24,169 nt of DNA from JAZDEU01 sp043808545 (GCA_043808545.1 JAZDEU010000047.1:1-24169); one strand, 5' to 3'. Numbered from the stretch's first letter, positions 6,513 through 14,859 are shown. Notes: generated from the sequence alone by a model not told the origin. Made by a program: numbers and translations.

Positions 6513-7958
6513 TTAGCCTTTGTGTAATAGGGCTCTGTACACCATTTTTATATCTTCTGTAGTTAATGCCCCTATTGCTAATATAGCAACGCAGTAAATA
6601 AAAATTCCGATTAGTGTTGTTATGTAGATGTTGAAAAATGATTTAATATAAATAACTCCAAAAAACATAATTAAGCCAGCAATCAATGTTTTAAAAAATT
6701 TCCCAACTAAATGTAAAATATCAAATTTAATAACTTTGTAGCTATAAAACATCCTTAAAATCATTAAAAATAGAGTGCTTATAATCATAGCTACGCTTGA
6801 GCCGATAAAACCGAACCGGGGAATTAAGATTAGATTTGAAATTATGTTTATGACCATTGCTCCGCCCATTAAATAAGTGTTTATTTTTTCGTTATTAGAC
6901 GCGTTAAGCAATGTCCCGCATGGAAAATCTAAAAACATAAAAAATAATGTAGTCATTAAAATTTGAAGGGCAAGGATTGAAGGAGTATATGCGACTCCAA
7001 AGAATTTAATGATAATTTCTTTTGATAAAGCGATAATCCCAAAACTTATTGGTATGCTTATAATCGTTAAAAAAAATAAAGATTTTTCAAAAGTGCGCTT
7101 TAACAAATCTTTTGAAGAAACATAAAAAAGGCTTAAGGCTGGCAAGAGCGTTGCTACAAATGCCATAGGAATAAACTGAAAAGCGGCGGTAGCGCGATAT
7201 GGAACGCTGTAAAATCCGACAGCAATGTCTCCTTTGAGATAATATAATAAAATACTGTCCGCGCAAGTATAGATTCTTAAAAATAATCCAGCAATGGCGA
7301 ACGGCACTATCGTTTTTAATAAAAATTTAATAATATCTTTATCATATGTTATTTTTGGATAAATTTTATATTTTTTAATCAATATTATAAAAGTAAAGAA
7401 AAATCTAAATATGCTAGCGGTGAGCAATGCTATAACTAAAACTTTAATACTCCTACCTAAAAGAAGTCCGCCTATTCCTATTATCATTGTTATAACTTGA
7501 TAAGAAACAATACTTATACTTTCATATTTTAGAGTTTGATTTCCTCTAATTATACATTCCATTGTTAAAATAAAAGAATCAAAAGCCATTATAAAAACAG
7601 CGATATATATAAGTTGTTTTGTTATTAAAGGGTATGGCTGTAATTTTGTTATAATAAATATCACAAATGCTACCAAAAATAAAAGCGGAATTTTTATGCC
7701 TAGCGCGTTGCTAAAATAATTTTGCGCATTTTCTAAATTTTTCGCGCTTTCCCTGATTAAAACTTTTTCTAATCCAATGTCTATAAAAATTGCAAATATC
7801 GCTGTAAAAGAAAGGGCAAAAGTATATTTTCCTAAATTATCTGGTCCGATCATTCTGCTGATAACCGCAAAATAAATAAAAGCGATTATTTTTTGCAATA
7901 TATTCGCTATCGTGAAATAAGATGTGTTTTTTGCTAATTGCTTTGAGCTTATGCTCAT
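6513..7958 (-). CDS. Wzx-type polysaccharide flippase (PST/MOP superfamily)
   Basis: 481 residues, very hydrophobic, with about 12-14 predicted membrane spans along its whole length. The opening KNTSYFTIANILQKIIAFIY, followed by VISRMIGPDNLGKYTFALSF, is characteristic of the polysaccharide-synthesis (RfbX/Wzx) family, and GFIGSSVAMIISTLFLMILR near the end fits its last helices. It would flip undecaprenyl-linked oligosaccharide made by the neighbouring GT4 enzymes across the cytoplasmic membrane. The start is one base after the guaB stop, so the two are almost certainly co-transcribed. MurJ-type lipid II flippase is a less likely alternative, given the glycosyltransferase context and the N-terminal motif. 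Confidence 0.88.
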   Translation of the reverse strand: MSISSKQLAKNTSYFTIANILQKIIAFIYFAVISRMIGPDNLGKYTFALSFTAIFAIFIDIGLEKVLIRESAKNLENAQNYFSNALGIKIPLLFLVAFVIFIITKLQPYPLITKQLIYIAVFIMAFDSFILTMECIIRGNQTLKYESISIVSYQVITMIIGIGGLLLGRSIKVLVIALLTASIFRFFFTFIILIKKYKIYPKITYDKDIIKFLLKTIVPFAIAGLFLRIYTCADSILLYYLKGDIAVGFYSVPYRATAAFQFIPMAFVATLLPALSLFYVSSKDLLKRTFEKSLFFLTIISIPISFGIIALSKEIIIKFFGVAYTPSILALQILMTTLFFMFLDFPCGTLLNASNNEKINTYLMGGAMVINIISNLILIPRFGFIGSSVAMIISTLFLMILRMFYSYKVIKFDILHLVGKFFKTLIAGLIMFFGVIYIKSFFNIYITTLIGIFIYCVAILAIGALTTEDIKMVYRALLHKG

Positions 7959-7959
7959 A

Positions 7960-9446
7960 TTATTTTATCATAATTAAGTCATGCACATTGCCCTCGCTTT
8001 GCGCGGAGGCAGTTCTTAATTCAACTCTTATTTTTTCTTTTCTATTTTTTTCTTTTATTTCTTCTAAATTTTTACACCCGATTTTAATAAGCCCTTGTTT
8101 TATCCCCGCTGTTATTGTCTGGATAAAATCATAAATATGCCCCTTTGTTTGCACCTGCGCTACAACTCCTTCTGCCGCTTTTTCTTTTGCCATATTTACA
8201 GAATATCTTTTCGCGCTTCCCTCTTTCATTGCTTCATAAGACCCCATTCCTCTGTATTCTTTAAATTTTTCTCCATTTGCAGTTATTATCCATTCTCCTG
8301 GAGATTCATCAGTTCCTGCAAGCATATTGCCAAGCATACAAGTATCAGCACCTAAAATCCACGCTTTCAATATTTGTCCGCTTTGAGCGATTCCTCCATC
8401 CGCGATTACTGGTATATTATATTTTTTAGCTTCTTCGGCGGTAGCATAAATTGCTGATGCTTGCGCGCGGCCAGTGGCTGTTACTTCTTGCGTTATGCAA
8501 ATAGATCCAATTCCCATACCGCAACATATCGCGTCAACGCCTGCTTCCGCTAAATTTTTAACTGCAACGCTTGTTACAACATTTCCGCTTAAAATATCTA
8601 TTTCAGGGTATTTTTTCTTTATATATTTTATCATTTCAATTTGATAAGATGTGTGTCCATGCGCGGAATCAATTTTTATTGCGTTAACTCCAACTTTTGC
8701 TAATGCGTCAACCCTTTTTTTATCTTCTTCCTGTGTTCCTACCGCCGCTCCGACCATCAGTTTTTTATGGCTGTCTTTTGTCGCTAAAGGATAATCACTG
8801 TTTGTTTCTATATCTTTTCTTGTAACTAAATATTTTAATACGCCATTCTCATCAATTATGGGAAGAGAAGTGCAGGAATTTTCTAATAATATGTCGTTTG
8901 CTTTGCTTAAATTTAATTTATTGTTAAAGGATATTTCGTCAATTGTTGCTACTGTTAATTGTTTAAGAGGTTTCATTCTTTCTTTTATCGGAAGATTAGA
9001 ATGTTTTTCAAAAGAAAAATCGTATGTAGTTAAAAGTCCGATCAGTTTTCCATTTTCAGTAATAGGAATATTTGTATATTTGCATCCTTTGAGCGTGCCG
9101 ATTAGTTCGTTTTGCCCTTTTGTTAATGGATTACTAATAAAACCATTTTCAAAATTTTTCACTCTTTTTACCATCTCGCATTGAGCCTCTATAGTATTAT
9201 TATAATGAATTATTCCAATCCCGCCCAAAGCGCCATCCATTTAGCCATCTCGTCTTCCGTCACTTTATCCATCGGAGAGCTTATAAGCGGAATTTTAAGA
9301 GAAATATTTTTTGATAGTTTTGTCGTAAGATCAATATCAAAAGTTCCAAAATCAGTATAATCCGGCAGAATTATAAAATCATTATAAGCGAGTGTTGTTC
9401 CTCTATTTATTTCAAATAGTTCTCTTGTTGACACGCCGTCAGTCAT
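7960..9446 (-). CDS. guaB: IMP dehydrogenase, interrupted by a one-base frameshift
   Basis: Converts IMP to XMP with NAD in GTP synthesis. Two frames must be joined: the N-terminal part (start 9446) has YNDFIILPDYTDF and LISSPMDKVTEDEMAKWMAL, then runs to a stop at about 9210. The body begins in another frame with GALGGIGIIHYNN. One added base in the AAA at 9227-9229 gives MAL-x-GGIGIIH, the normal sequence. The body has a CBS pair (NIPITENGKLIGLL, LPIIDENGVLKYLV), GNVVTSVAVKNL, the catalytic-Cys loop GSICITQEVTATGRAQ, VIADGGI, the flap YRGMGSYEAM and a RTASAQSEGNVHDL tail. The ICITQEV and SAQ-EG features match animal IMPDH better than the usual bacterial GSICTT type. It could be sequencing error or a real lesion. 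The flippase follows one base later. Confidence 0.9.
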
Positions 9447-9528
9447 AAGTCAAGAAAACAAAAAAACAATAAAACAACTTGAATTTTAGTGTTTTTCGTG
9501 TTCAGTTTTGTGCTTTTAGTGTTATTTT

Positions 9529-9534
9529 ATTATA
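9529..9534 (-). promoter_or_regulatory. Candidate -10 element upstream of guaB
   Basis: A perfect TATAAT on the - strand, about 80 bases before the guaB start at 9446, in the AT-rich gap between murG and guaB. No good -35 is seen at 16-18 bases, so this is weak. Confidence 0.3.
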
Positions 9535-9559
9535 ACAAAAAATCAAAAAGTTATATATA

Positions 9560-9588
9560 TTGACATTTTACGGAGTATGTGATATAAA
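9560..9588 (+). promoter_or_regulatory. Near-consensus sigma-70-like promoter pointing antisense into murG
   Basis: TTGACA (9560-9565), 17-base spacer, TATAAA (9583-9588) on the + strand. The start point would fall near 9595, at the murG stop, so the transcript would run antisense through murG. No credible + strand gene follows. In AT-rich DNA a chance match is possible. Confidence 0.35.
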
Positions 9589-9594
9589 GAAATT

Positions 9595-10717
9595 TCAAAT
9601 CTGCTTTTTTATTTCCTCCAAAATAATTCCAGCTATTCGTTCTGCCCCATCAGCTGGCATTATTTTAGAGATATTATCGCTTAATTTTTTAAGGGAATTT
9701 TTATCTGATAATAGATTTTTTATTGTTTCAGTTAATTTATCTGGAGTTAATTTTTTTTGATCTAAAACTATCGCCGCATTATGATCCGCGAAATATTTTG
9801 CGTTTGCTGTTTGATGAGAATCTGGAATTGGAATAATAATAACAGGTTTTGCTAAAACAGTAAGTTCGCTTAAAATTCCCATACCTGCTCTTGTTATTAC
9901 TAAATCAGCAATAGAATAGACTTCTTCAATGTTATTGAGAAAAGGGTATGCGCGGTAGCGATCCGAAAGAGATCCCTCGGCTCCGCTCGGGATGACAATC
10001 CTTAGACATTCTGAGAGTGTTTTTCCGCCAGTTATATGTATAATATTACAAAATTTTGTAAGGCTGGGAATGCAGTGAACAATAATAGTGTTCACTGCTT
10101 CCGCTCCAGTGCCTCCGCCGAGAACAAGAACAGTTTTTAAATTATTTTTAAAATCAAATTCACTGCTTACCTTGCTTACCTTATTTTTAAATATTTTTTT
10201 TCTTATAAAATTTCCGGTGAAATATGTTTTTTTATTTTTAAAATCCTTAGTAGATCTTTCTAAACTGCAGGTAATAATTTTAGCAAATGGCGCCATCAGT
10301 TTATTTGCCAGTCCGACTTTTACATCTTGCTGATGGACTAATATTGGAACGCGCAATATCCATCCTGCCCAAACAACAGGAACTGCGATAAAACTTCCAG
10401 CGGTTAAAATAATATCCGGTTTATATTTAAAGATAATCCAAATTGATTGAAAAAAACCTAATTTTATTCTAATGAGATCACTAAAATTTTTAAAGCTGAA
10501 ATATCTTCGTAATTTACCGCTAAAAATAGATTGAAATTTTATTATTTCACCATTCTCATTAAAATTATCTATCATTTTTTTTTTCAATCCCCTCTTTTGA
10601 GCCCAGCCATAAAAATTCCATTTTTTCCTTGGACGCATTTAGTTCTTCTGTGATTGCCAAAAGTGGAGATACTGATCCTCCTGTCCCGCCCCCCGAAAGT
10701 AATATTCGCACAACCAT
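9595..10717 (-). CDS. murG: MurG, lipid II-forming GlcNAc transferase, with a homopolymer frameshift
   Basis: Transfers GlcNAc from UDP-GlcNAc to lipid I at the inner membrane face. The body (from 10638 down) has GSFIAVPVVWAG, HQQDVKVGLANK, GGGTGAEAVN, DLVITRAGMGILSELT and PIPDSHQTANAKYF. The missing N-terminus lies in another frame from an ATG at 10717: RILLSGGGTGGSVSPLLAI, the diphosphate-binding Gly loop, through WLGSKEGIEKK. The frames rejoin if the T10 run at 10575-10584 is read as nine bases. An in-frame repeat segment (RIVIPSGAEGSLSDRYRA) is inserted before PFLNNIEEVYSIADLV. ftsW lies upstream on the same strand. A shorter protein starting at 10638 would lack the Gly loop and should be inactive. 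Confidence 0.9.
9947..10005. repeat. In-frame CGGGATGACAATCC-type repeat insertion in murG
   Basis: GATCCCTCGGCTCCGCTCGG followed by GATGACAATCC is a typical dispersed repeat motif. It is translated on the murG strand as IVIPSGAEGSLSDRYRA in a surface loop between the Rossmann strand HITGGKT and the conserved PFLNN segment. Confidence 0.55.
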
Positions 10718-10720
10718 TTT

Positions 10721-10776
10721 AAAATTAGAAATTAGATAATTAAAAATTTTTTTAAAATTTAAAATTAGAAATTAGA
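10721..10776. repeat. Direct repeat AAAATTAGAAATTAGA flanking the murG-ftsW junction
   Basis: Two identical 16-base copies (10721-10736 and 10761-10776) separated by AT-rich sequence. The second contains the ftsW stop codon, so the last residues of FtsW are encoded by the repeat. Confidence 0.55.
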
Positions 10777-11878
10777 AATTTTTTTGTGTCTGCATAGATA
10801 TATTTACCATAATTCCTAATCCTGCCATAGCAGTCATTAAAGCTGAACCTCCATAACTGACAAAAGGCAATGGAACCCCTGTCATCGGCATTAAACCAAC
10901 CATCCCTGCTATATTAAAAAATGTCTGAATTATAATCCATGCCATTATTCCAGAAGCTAAAAATTTCCCGAATTTATCAGGCGCTTTTTTCGCGATTTTC
11001 AAACCCGTATATATTAAATAAGAAAATGTGATAACTAATCCAGCCGCTATTAAAAAACCCATTTCTTCCGCGATTATGGCAAAAATAGAATCACCGACAG
11101 GTTCTGGCAAATAAAGGAATTTTTGTCTTGAATGACCAAAGCCTTTTCCTAGAATTCCACCTGATCCTATCGCTAATAAAGCTTGGTTTATATGGTATCC
11201 GATTCCTTGCGGATCAAGCTCGGGATGTAAAAATGTCATAAACCTTGCCATGCGGTATGGCTCCATTTGTATGAGCATAAAAATTATTATCCCGCCTATT
11301 CCGCTTGTTAAAATAAGATGGACGAGATTCGCTCCGGCAATAAAAAAAACAATAAACGCGGAAGCAAGTATAATGACCATAGTTCCGACATCAGGCAATA
11401 CTAATAGTAATATAATTCCAAGAAGTATTAAAAATGGCAATAAGCCATAAGTAAAATCTTTTACTTTGTCGTTTCTTTTCTCAAGCCAAGAAGATAAATA
11501 AATTAGAAAGGTTAATTTTACAAATTCAGAAGGCTGAAAAGAAAATCCTCCTATCATAACCCAGCTTTTTGCGTTAGTCCCGTGAGCAGTTCCAAGACCT
11601 GGGATAAAAACTAAAAGCAGAAGTAAAATAGAAAAAGCTAGCAAAGGAAAAGCATATTTTTTCCATATTTTATAGTCTATTTTCGCCAATATATAAAATA
11701 AGAATAATCCTGGAATAAGTCCGAAAGCTATTTGGTGTTTTACAAAATAGTACCCATCATTAAATTGCTTATAAGAAAGCGCGGCTCCGGCGGAAGAAAT
11801 CATAACAAGACCAAATAAAATAATAGCCGCTGAAATAATAATAAAAGAATAATCTGGAGAATGGTATTTATTTTGCAT
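10772..11878 (-). CDS. ftsW: FtsW, SEDS-family peptidoglycan glycosyltransferase
   Basis: 368 residues, about 10 membrane spans. SEDS proteins polymerise lipid II; FtsW does so at the division septum with a class B PBP partner. Visible signatures are FQPSEFVKLTFLIYLSSWL, FLHPELDPQGIGYHINQALLAIGSGG, FLYLPEPVGDSIFAIIAEEMGF (with the conserved Asp of the catalytic cavity) and the C-terminal GLMPMTGVPLPFVSYGGSAL. FtsW rather than RodA is favoured by the adjacent murG and the nearby MurD domain, a dcw-cluster arrangement, and by the GxGLGNSxQKFxYLPE-like pattern. The upstream side faces MITE copy 3 and the divergent MurL-MurD gene. The tail QTQKNF falls in a short direct repeat. Confidence 0.92.
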   Translation of the reverse strand: MQNKYHSPDYSFIIISAAIILFGLVMISSAGAALSYKQFNDGYYFVKHQIAFGLIPGLFLFYILAKIDYKIWKKYAFPLLAFSILLLLLVFIPGLGTAHGTNAKSWVMIGGFSFQPSEFVKLTFLIYLSSWLEKRNDKVKDFTYGLLPFLILLGIILLLVLPDVGTMVIILASAFIVFFIAGANLVHLILTSGIGGIIIFMLIQMEPYRMARFMTFLHPELDPQGIGYHINQALLAIGSGGILGKGFGHSRQKFLYLPEPVGDSIFAIIAEEMGFLIAAGLVITFSYLIYTGLKIAKKAPDKFGKFLASGIMAWIIIQTFFNIAGMVGLMPMTGVPLPFVSYGGSALMTAMAGLGIMVNISMQTQKNF

Positions 11879-11929
11879 ATATAATTAAACTTTAGCAAAA
11901 ATTTAACATAATGTCCACAAGTAAATTCA

Positions 11930-12121
11930 TAATTAGTTCCTGTTGAAATAGTATATTCTTTTGTCATTCCGACCGAGCGATAGCGAGTGGAGGAATCTGT
12001 TGACGGTACCAAATTTGGCTTAATAAACAGATTCCTCCGCTTCGCTCGCCCTCGTTCCTCAGGCTTCGCTTCGGTCGGAATGACATGCTACGAAGATTAT
12101 TTCAACAGACACTAATTAGTT
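11930..12121. mobile_element. MITE-like element, copy 3, with 9-bp flanking duplication
   Basis: The element spans about 11939-12112 (left CCTGTTGAAATAGT, right ATTATTTCAACAGACAC) and is flanked on both sides by TAATTAGTT (11930-11938, 12113-12121), a likely target-site duplication. An internal TGTCATTCCGACCGA / TCGGTCGGAATGACA pair gives a long hairpin. No transposase gene is present, so it would be moved in trans. It sits between the divergent ftsW and murL-murD genes. Confidence 0.8.
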
Positions 12122-12123
12122 GA

Positions 12124-12153
12124 TTGACAGCATATCTCTTATTGGGTTATACT
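12124..12153 (+). promoter_or_regulatory. Promoter of murL-murD, predicted leaderless
   Basis: A perfect TTGACA (12124-12129), 18-base spacer, TATACT (12148-12153). The ATG at 12160 begins 7 bases after the -10, where the transcript itself should start. The mRNA would have essentially no 5' leader, in agreement with the absent Shine-Dalgarno sequence. Confidence 0.6.
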
Positions 12154-12159
12154 TAAGAC

Positions 12160-14859
12160 ATGAAAAGAATTGCGCAAGAATTTGAGTTTGTCTCATATAA
12201 ATGGAATGCAAAAAAAAGACAGGCCGTTTTTAAATATAAAATTATTTTTAAAAATAACCCTCCTTTAGAATTTACCAGCGCGATAATACTTCCGCGACCG
12301 ATAAAGTCAAGAAAAGATAAAAAAACACTAAATAAAATATTGAGGGGACTGCATCTTATGTTAGGAATAAGCTATTATAAATTATATGCGCCAGAAAAAA
12401 TTAAATTAAATGAGCCGATATCAGAAGAACAGGCGGAATTTTTTGATATGGTTTACCGCAAAGGATTGGGAGAATTTTGTTTTGATAATAATTTAAATCC
12501 TAATAAAATTGCTAAGTTTCCTTATGAAAAAAAATTAAATCCAATAGTATCAGAAAAATTTTTTAAAAATTGTCCGCGCAATAATAATATATTAGTAGGG
12601 ATCGCCGGTGGAAAAGATTCAATTGCGGCATCTGAACTCTTTAAAGGACAAGGCGAAAAAATTACTGGGTTTATTATTGATACTCAAGGAGGAGAAACAA
12701 TGCAAATACCGGATAAAATTTCCGAAATATTAGGAATAGATGCGATAAAAATTCGGCATATACTGGATGAAAAAATTTATAACCTCTCCCCAACCCTCTC
12801 CCATTCGGCTATCGCTCAGGGCAAGCTCTCAAAGGAGAGGGAGAATATGGCGGGTAGTTTCTCTGGACATGTTCCCTTTTCTGCGATTGTCGCTTTTATT
12901 GGAATTTTTACAGCATTTTTATATGACTTTTCTTATATTGCAGTGGCAAATGAATACAGCGCAAACTTTGGGAATATGGTTTATAAAGGAGAAATAATAA
13001 ATCATCAATGGAGCAAGACGCTAGAATTTGAAAACTTGTTCAGTGAATATGTAAAGAAATTTATTACGCCAGATATAATTTATTTTTCTGCATTGCGTCC
13101 GTTTTATGAAATAAGAATCGTGGAGATGTTTGCAAAATATAAAAAATACTTTCCATATTTCACAAGCTGCAATGAAAATTTTAAAAAACTATGCAACTTA
13201 GAAAAAAATGACCTTTGGTGCAAGAAATGTCCGAAATGTGTATTTATTTTTACTATGCTTTCCGCTTTTTTATCTAAAAAAAAAATTTATTCTATATTCA
13301 AAAAAAATCTTTTTGATGACAAAGAACTTTTTCCGTTGTTTAATGATTTGTTAGGATTCGGAAAATTAAAACCATTTGATTGTGTCGGGACATTTGAGGA
13401 AATGAGAGTCGCGTTTTATATGGCAAGCAAAAAATATAAAAATTCCGCGGCTATAATGAAATTTATGCCGAAAGCGCAAAAAAATATTTCCGAAAAAATG
13501 ATAAAAGAAGTTTTTAAAACAAATCCCGCGTCCTGCCTTCCAGCAAGATTTAAATTTTCAGGAATTAATAATGCGCTTATTTTAGGATATGGGCGTGAAG
13601 GCAAGGCGACAGAAAGATATTTGAAAAATAAATACCCGAATATCAAGCTAGAAATAACCGATAAAGATATGGACAAAAATTATTTAGAAAAACAAAATAA
13701 TTATGATTTAGTTATTAAGACGCCAGGAATTTCAAAAAAAAAGGTTTTTTGCCCATATACAACAGCGACTAATATATTTTTTTCGGAGATTGATAAATTA
13801 AACAGGGCGGGTAAAAAAATAATAACCATCGGCGTAACAGGAAGCAAGGGCAAAAGCACAACCGCTTCTCTGATTTATGCGATTTTAAAAGAAGCAGGAA
13901 AAAATGTCCAATTAGTTGGAAATATAGGAAATCCGATGCTTAACTCTTTAATGAAGCCGATTTTGGATACAGAAATTTTTGTAATTGAACTTTCAAGCTA
14001 CCAGCTTGATGATATTAGTTTTTCTCCGCATATTTCGGTAGTCCTTAATTTATTTCCTGAGCATATGAATTATCATGGATGTATTAAAGAATATTATAGC
14101 GCGAAAAAAAATATTATTAATTTTCAAAATGAGCAAAATTTTTTTGTTTTTAATCCAAAAGATATGGGACTTCAAGGCTGGGCAAAGGAATCAAAAGCAA
14201 AAAATATTTCTTTTATAGAAAAAATAAATATAGACAATAAAGATATTCTATTAATTGGCGAGCATAATATTGAGAACATAAAAGCCGCGATAACAGCAGT
14301 AAAACTTTTAAAAATTTCAGACAAAAATATTAAACGAGCCATAAAAAAATTCACTCCGCTTCCCCATCGCCTTGAATTTATTGGAGAATTTAAGGGTATA
14401 AAATTTTATGATGACGCGATTTCAACAACGCCAGAATCAACGATAATGGCTATTAAAACTTTAAAAAATATCCGGACAATATTTTTAGGAGGCGAAGACA
14501 GGGGATATGCTTTTTCTGAATTAGAAAAAAATTTAAAAAAATATAAAATAAAAAATATTGTTCTTTTTCCAGACAGTGGCAAACGAATTATAAAAAATAA
14601 AATGGGTTTTAATATTTTAGAAACTTGCAGTATGGGGGATGCTGTAATATTTGCATTTAAACATTGCCCAGAGGGAAGCATTTGCCTTCTTTCACCCGCT
14701 TCTCCAAGTTATTCTCTTTGGAAAAATTTTGAAGAAAGAGGGGATGAATTTAAGTCTGAAGTAAAAAAATTAACAAATAAAAATTATATTACACTCAGTG
14801 CGGACTCAAATATGCGCGACGAAGGAGCGAAGTATCCTGCAGTTTATAATTCTATCTAG
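12160..14859 (+). CDS. murL-murD: MurL-MurD fusion: UDP-MurNAc-L-Ala-L-Glu epimerase joined to a MurD ligase
   Basis: 899 residues. Residues 1 to about 450 match MurL: PP-loop-like VGIAGGKDSIAASELF (G147-S154), GHVPFSAIVAFIG, VANEYSANFGN, HQWSKTLEFENLFSEYV, YFSALRPFYEIRIVEMFAKY, FTSCNENF and the Cys cluster WCKKCPKCVFIFTMLSAFL. MurL uses ATP to epimerise the terminal L-Glu. Residues about 466-880 are MurD: LILGYGREGKAT, P-loop GVTGSKGKSTT (from G558), ELSSYQLDDISFSPHISVVL, FPEHMNYHG and HRLEFIGEFKGIKFYDDAIS. The usual MurD DSKATN stretch reads DDAISTTPES (751-760), possibly reflecting L-Glu use as in MurD2. Residues 208-230 are an in-frame repeat insertion, and the tail after about 882 also looks repeat-derived. 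The protein would add L-Glu and then convert it to D-Glu. Confidence 0.9.
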   Translation: MKRIAQEFEFVSYKWNAKKRQAVFKYKIIFKNNPPLEFTSAIILPRPIKSRKDKKTLNKILRGLHLMLGISYYKLYAPEKIKLNEPISEEQAEFFDMVYRKGLGEFCFDNNLNPNKIAKFPYEKKLNPIVSEKFFKNCPRNNNILVGIAGGKDSIAASELFKGQGEKITGFIIDTQGGETMQIPDKISEILGIDAIKIRHILDEKIYNLSPTLSHSAIAQGKLSKERENMAGSFSGHVPFSAIVAFIGIFTAFLYDFSYIAVANEYSANFGNMVYKGEIINHQWSKTLEFENLFSEYVKKFITPDIIYFSALRPFYEIRIVEMFAKYKKYFPYFTSCNENFKKLCNLEKNDLWCKKCPKCVFIFTMLSAFLSKKKIYSIFKKNLFDDKELFPLFNDLLGFGKLKPFDCVGTFEEMRVAFYMASKKYKNSAAIMKFMPKAQKNISEKMIKEVFKTNPASCLPARFKFSGINNALILGYGREGKATERYLKNKYPNIKLEITDKDMDKNYLEKQNNYDLVIKTPGISKKKVFCPYTTATNIFFSEIDKLNRAGKKIITIGVTGSKGKSTTASLIYAILKEAGKNVQLVGNIGNPMLNSLMKPILDTEIFVIELSSYQLDDISFSPHISVVLNLFPEHMNYHGCIKEYYSAKKNIINFQNEQNFFVFNPKDMGLQGWAKESKAKNISFIEKINIDNKDILLIGEHNIENIKAAITAVKLLKISDKNIKRAIKKFTPLPHRLEFIGEFKGIKFYDDAISTTPESTIMAIKTLKNIRTIFLGGEDRGYAFSELEKNLKKYKIKNIVLFPDSGKRIIKNKMGFNILETCSMGDAVIFAFKHCPEGSICLLSPASPSYSLWKNFEERGDEFKSEVKKLTNKNYITLSADSNMRDEGAKYPAVYNSI
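12781..12848. repeat. In-frame CCTCTCCC...GGAGAGGGAG palindromic insertion in the MurL domain
   Basis: CCAACCCTCTCCC (about 12790-12802) pairs with GGAGAGGGAGAA (12834-12845), and TATCGCTCAGGGCAAGCTC lies between. It is translated as NLSPTLSHSAIAQGKLSKER (residues 208-227) in a loop before AGSFSGHVPF. Its G+C content is clearly higher than that of the surrounding gene. Confidence 0.65.

Noticed and set aside
7981..8025. GCCCTCGCTTTGCGCGGAGGC in the 3' end of guaB as another repeat insertion
   Set aside because: The encoded RTASAQSEGNVHDL matches the natural C-terminus of eukaryote-type IMP dehydrogenase.
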